From: Bacteroidaceae bacterium
GTDB taxonomy: Bacteria; Bacteroidota; Bacteroidia; Bacteroidales; Bacteroidaceae
DNA: 45,329 nucleotides
Assembly (NCBI GenBank): GCA_017522785.1
Contig: JAFWYF010000040.1
Location: forward strand, 1 to 45,329
Direction of reading: 5' to 3'
Part shown: one piece after another, positions 43,286 to 45,329 of the stretch
Position numbering within the stretch: position 1 is the first letter of the stretch
How the letters are laid out: every line of letters begins with the position of its first letter
Notes under the pieces: model-generated
Told to the model about the DNA's origin: nothing
The model's input: the letters and a program-made list of their open reading frames with translations, nothing else
Database searches by the model: none
Position numbers and translations under genes: made by a program

Positions 43286-45058
43286 ATGATTGTTTGCATA
43301 GCAGAGAAACCAAGCGTCGCCAAAGAGATTGCCGACGTATTGGGGGCACGCACCAAAAGAGACGGTTTCATAGAAGGGAACGGCTATCAGGTAACATGGA
43401 CCTTTGGACATCTATGTACACTGAAGGAGCCTCACGATTATACCGATATGTGGAAAAGGTGGAGTCTGGGCAGTTTGCCCATGATTCCACCCCGTTTTGG
43501 TATAAAATTAATCGATGACAAAGGCATTGAAAAGCAGTTTGCCATAATAGAGAAACTGATGCAGAGTGCCGACATGATTATAAACTGTGGCGATGCCGGC
43601 CAAGAAGGAGAACTTATACAACGGTGGGTTATGCAGAAGGCACAAGCCAAATGCCCTGTAAAGCGTCTATGGGTTTCGTCATTGACAGAAGAGGCTATAC
43701 GCGACGGATTCAATAATTTAAAAGACCAACAAGAGTACCAGCCTTTGTACGAAGCAGGGTTGAGTCGCGCTATAGGAGACTGGCTCCTAGGAATGAATGC
43801 TACGCGACTATACACGCTCAAATATGCAAAAAACCGACAAGTGTTATCCATTGGCAGAGTGCAAACCCCTACTCTGGCACTCATTGTAAAAAGACATCTT
43901 GAAATTACAAACTTTGTTCCTCAACAGTATTGGGAGCTAAAAACCATATACCGAGATACCACGTTCAATGTAAACGAAGGTAAATACGATAGTAAGGAAA
44001 AAGGAGAAGAAGCACTGCAAAAGATAAGCGGGCAACCATTTACCGTAACAGATGTAACATCGAAAAACGGTACAGAGAACCCACCACAATTATACGACCT
44101 GACGTCGTTGCAGGTCGATTGCAACAAAAAGTTCGGAATGTCGGCTGAAACCACCTTACAAACTATTCAATCGTTGTATGAGAAAAAGGTAACAACATAT
44201 CCAAGAGTCGATACACGATATTTAAGCAGTGATATATATCCCAAATGCGAAGGCATATTAAAAGGGTTGCGCGACTATCAACAGCAGACTGCACCATTAA
44301 TTGGCAAGCCGTTAGCCAAATCGAAAAGAGTCTTCGATGATAAGAAGGTTACAGACCACCATGCCATTATACCTACAGGGGTATATCCACAAGGACTCAC
44401 CGATTTTGAGAAAAAAGTTTATGACCTTGTAGCAATGCATTTCATTGCGGTGTTCTACCCCGAATGTAAGTTCTGCACAACAACCGTATTGGGCGAGAGT
44501 GCCGGAGTAAAGTTCAAAACCAGTGGCAAGGTTATAACAAGCCCCGGTTGGAAAGCACTTTTTGCACAAGAGAGCAACGATGAAAAGGATGAAAAAGAGA
44601 GGATATTGCCACATTTCGTAAAAGGCGAAAGCGGAGAACATACTCCCGGATTAGCCGATAAATGGACAACGCCACCAAAGCCATATACCGAAGCCACATT
44701 ACTACGTGCAATGGAAACCGCCGGTAAATTGGTGGAGAATGAGGAATTGCGTGACGCGATGAAAGAGAATGGTATTGGTCGTCCTTCGACTCGTGCTGCG
44801 ATAATAGAAACGCTATACAAGCGTAATTATATACGTAAAGAGAAAAAGAATATAGCAGCAACACAAACAGGCATAGAACTAATATCGCTTATAAGAAATG
44901 AGTTGCTGAAAAGTGCCGAACTCACCGGACAATGGGAAAAGAAACTACGAGACATTGAACGCAAGCAGTACGATGCACGAACCTTTATAGATGAACTGAA
45001 AGCTATGCTTGCTGAGGTAGTAAACGATGTATTGCGCGACAATGGGAGCATAAGTTAA
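43286..45058 (+). CDS. topB: DNA topoisomerase III (type IA)
   Basis: A 590-aa type IA topoisomerase that passes strands through a transient single-strand break, mainly to resolve replication and recombination intermediates. The Toprim domain starts CIAEKPSVAKEIADVLGA and has NCGDAGQEGELI; the catalytic Tyr305 is in TYPRVDTRYL; HHAIIPTG and GIGRPSTRAAIIETL are present. The protein stops right after the core and lacks the C-terminal zinc-ribbon or basic tail of longer relatives. It lies 23 bases after mutB and precedes a strong terminator. Confidence 0.95.
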   Translation: MIVCIAEKPSVAKEIADVLGARTKRDGFIEGNGYQVTWTFGHLCTLKEPHDYTDMWKRWSLGSLPMIPPRFGIKLIDDKGIEKQFAIIEKLMQSADMIINCGDAGQEGELIQRWVMQKAQAKCPVKRLWVSSLTEEAIRDGFNNLKDQQEYQPLYEAGLSRAIGDWLLGMNATRLYTLKYAKNRQVLSIGRVQTPTLALIVKRHLEITNFVPQQYWELKTIYRDTTFNVNEGKYDSKEKGEEALQKISGQPFTVTDVTSKNGTENPPQLYDLTSLQVDCNKKFGMSAETTLQTIQSLYEKKVTTYPRVDTRYLSSDIYPKCEGILKGLRDYQQQTAPLIGKPLAKSKRVFDDKKVTDHHAIIPTGVYPQGLTDFEKKVYDLVAMHFIAVFYPECKFCTTTVLGESAGVKFKTSGKVITSPGWKALFAQESNDEKDEKERILPHFVKGESGEHTPGLADKWTTPPKPYTEATLLRAMETAGKLVENEELRDAMKENGIGRPSTRAAIIETLYKRNYIRKEKKNIAATQTGIELISLIRNELLKSAELTGQWEKKLRDIERKQYDARTFIDELKAMLAEVVNDVLRDNGSIS

Positions 45059-45073
45059 TATTAACAGGCAACT

Positions 45074-45122
45074 ATAACAAACAAGCCTAAATGTGTGAAT
45101 GACATTTAGGCTTGTTTGTTAT
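45074..45122. terminator. Bidirectional terminator after topB
   Basis: A 21-bp perfect stem (45074-45094 and 45102-45122) with a seven-base loop, A-rich on the left and T-rich on the right. It lies between topB and the convergent gene whose stop is at 45137. Confidence 0.9.
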
Positions 45123-45136
45123 TTTGAGAAAATTTG

Positions 45137-45328
45137 TTAGAAGTTAGGAGCATCGACATCCCACCACAAGCGGGTAGCTTGCTGGTCGGGACCACCCAAA
45201 GCAGGTATACCGGTGGCATTAACATTCTCTACTGCTGTTGCATCGGTGGGAACCCAAGGTATACGGCGAATGATATCACCGGGCTTGAGGCTACCATCAC
45301 CATCGTCGGGATTAAGTACAGGGAACAC
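45137..45328 (-). CDS. C-terminal end of a probable SusD/RagB-like protein (partial)
   Basis: Only the last ~64 codons are inside the window; the start lies beyond the right edge. The peptide contains DDGDGSLKPGDIIRRIPWVP and ends TRLWWDVDAPNF. Aromatic-rich tails of this kind occur in SusD/RagB nutrient-binding lipoproteins of Bacteroidota, but the piece is too short for a firm assignment. If right, a SusC-type transporter gene would be expected upstream, outside the window. Confidence 0.45.
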   Translation of the reverse strand: MFPVLNPDDGDGSLKPGDIIRRIPWVPTDATAVENVNATGIPALGGPDQQATRLWWDVDAPNF

Positions 45329-45329
45329 C

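Overview
The window looks like chromosomal DNA of a member of the Bacteroidales (Bacteroidota). Support: single-chain pyruvate:ferredoxin oxidoreductase, a two-subunit B12-dependent methylmalonyl-CoA mutase (succinate-propionate route), an ExbB/ExbD/ExbD operon, secreted proteins ending in T9SS-like sorting tails, promoters of the Bacteroidota type (TTTG, about 20 bp, TAnnTTTG), almost no Shine-Dalgarno sequences, and the gene order lpxK-PNP-thiL. Genus cannot be assigned from the sequence alone.

Layout. 1-5343 is an accessory-looking segment: one very large secreted surface protein (1298 aa) between non-coding blocks packed with repeats (a ~105-bp element in three copies, an array of small hairpins whose stems vary but whose loops are stereotyped, and a 159-bp imperfect palindrome). 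5344-8038 holds an MCE/MlaD protein and a secreted GHL10-type glycosidase. 8248-11805 is PFOR. 12069-16334 is a tight three-gene operon: GH3-family acyl-amido synthetase, Ig-like lipoprotein, DUF3108 protein. 16556-20007 is an rRNA m5C methyltransferase followed by DsbD. 20422-21739 is thyA-folA. 21816-24400 is tRNA-Ser(GGA) followed by an ExbB, small membrane protein, ExbD, ExbD operon. 24758-27883 is lpxK-PNP-thiL-Imm17-like. 27968-31496 is mrp-trmB-DUF975-ilvE. 31594-34059 is mnmA-xseA-xseB. 34271-36767 is MATE pump, cytidylate-kinase-like protein, phosphoesterase. 36779-39116 is a secreted endonuclease I and an InaA/RfaY-like kinase. 39264-45058 is mutA-mutB-topB. The right edge clips the C-terminus of a probable SusD-like protein.

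Functionally most of the window is housekeeping: anaerobic pyruvate and propionate metabolism, dTMP/folate supply, lipid A and envelope work, energised outer-membrane transport, tRNA and rRNA modification, and DNA repair/topology. The parts least explained by known biology are the repeat-rich non-coding segments around the 1298-aa gene, with a small relative after PFOR, and the GH3/Ig-lipoprotein/DUF3108 operon with a hairpin-rich leader. I see no phage, transposase, CRISPR array or complete toxin system. All function calls rest on recognised motifs read by eye; no database search was run.
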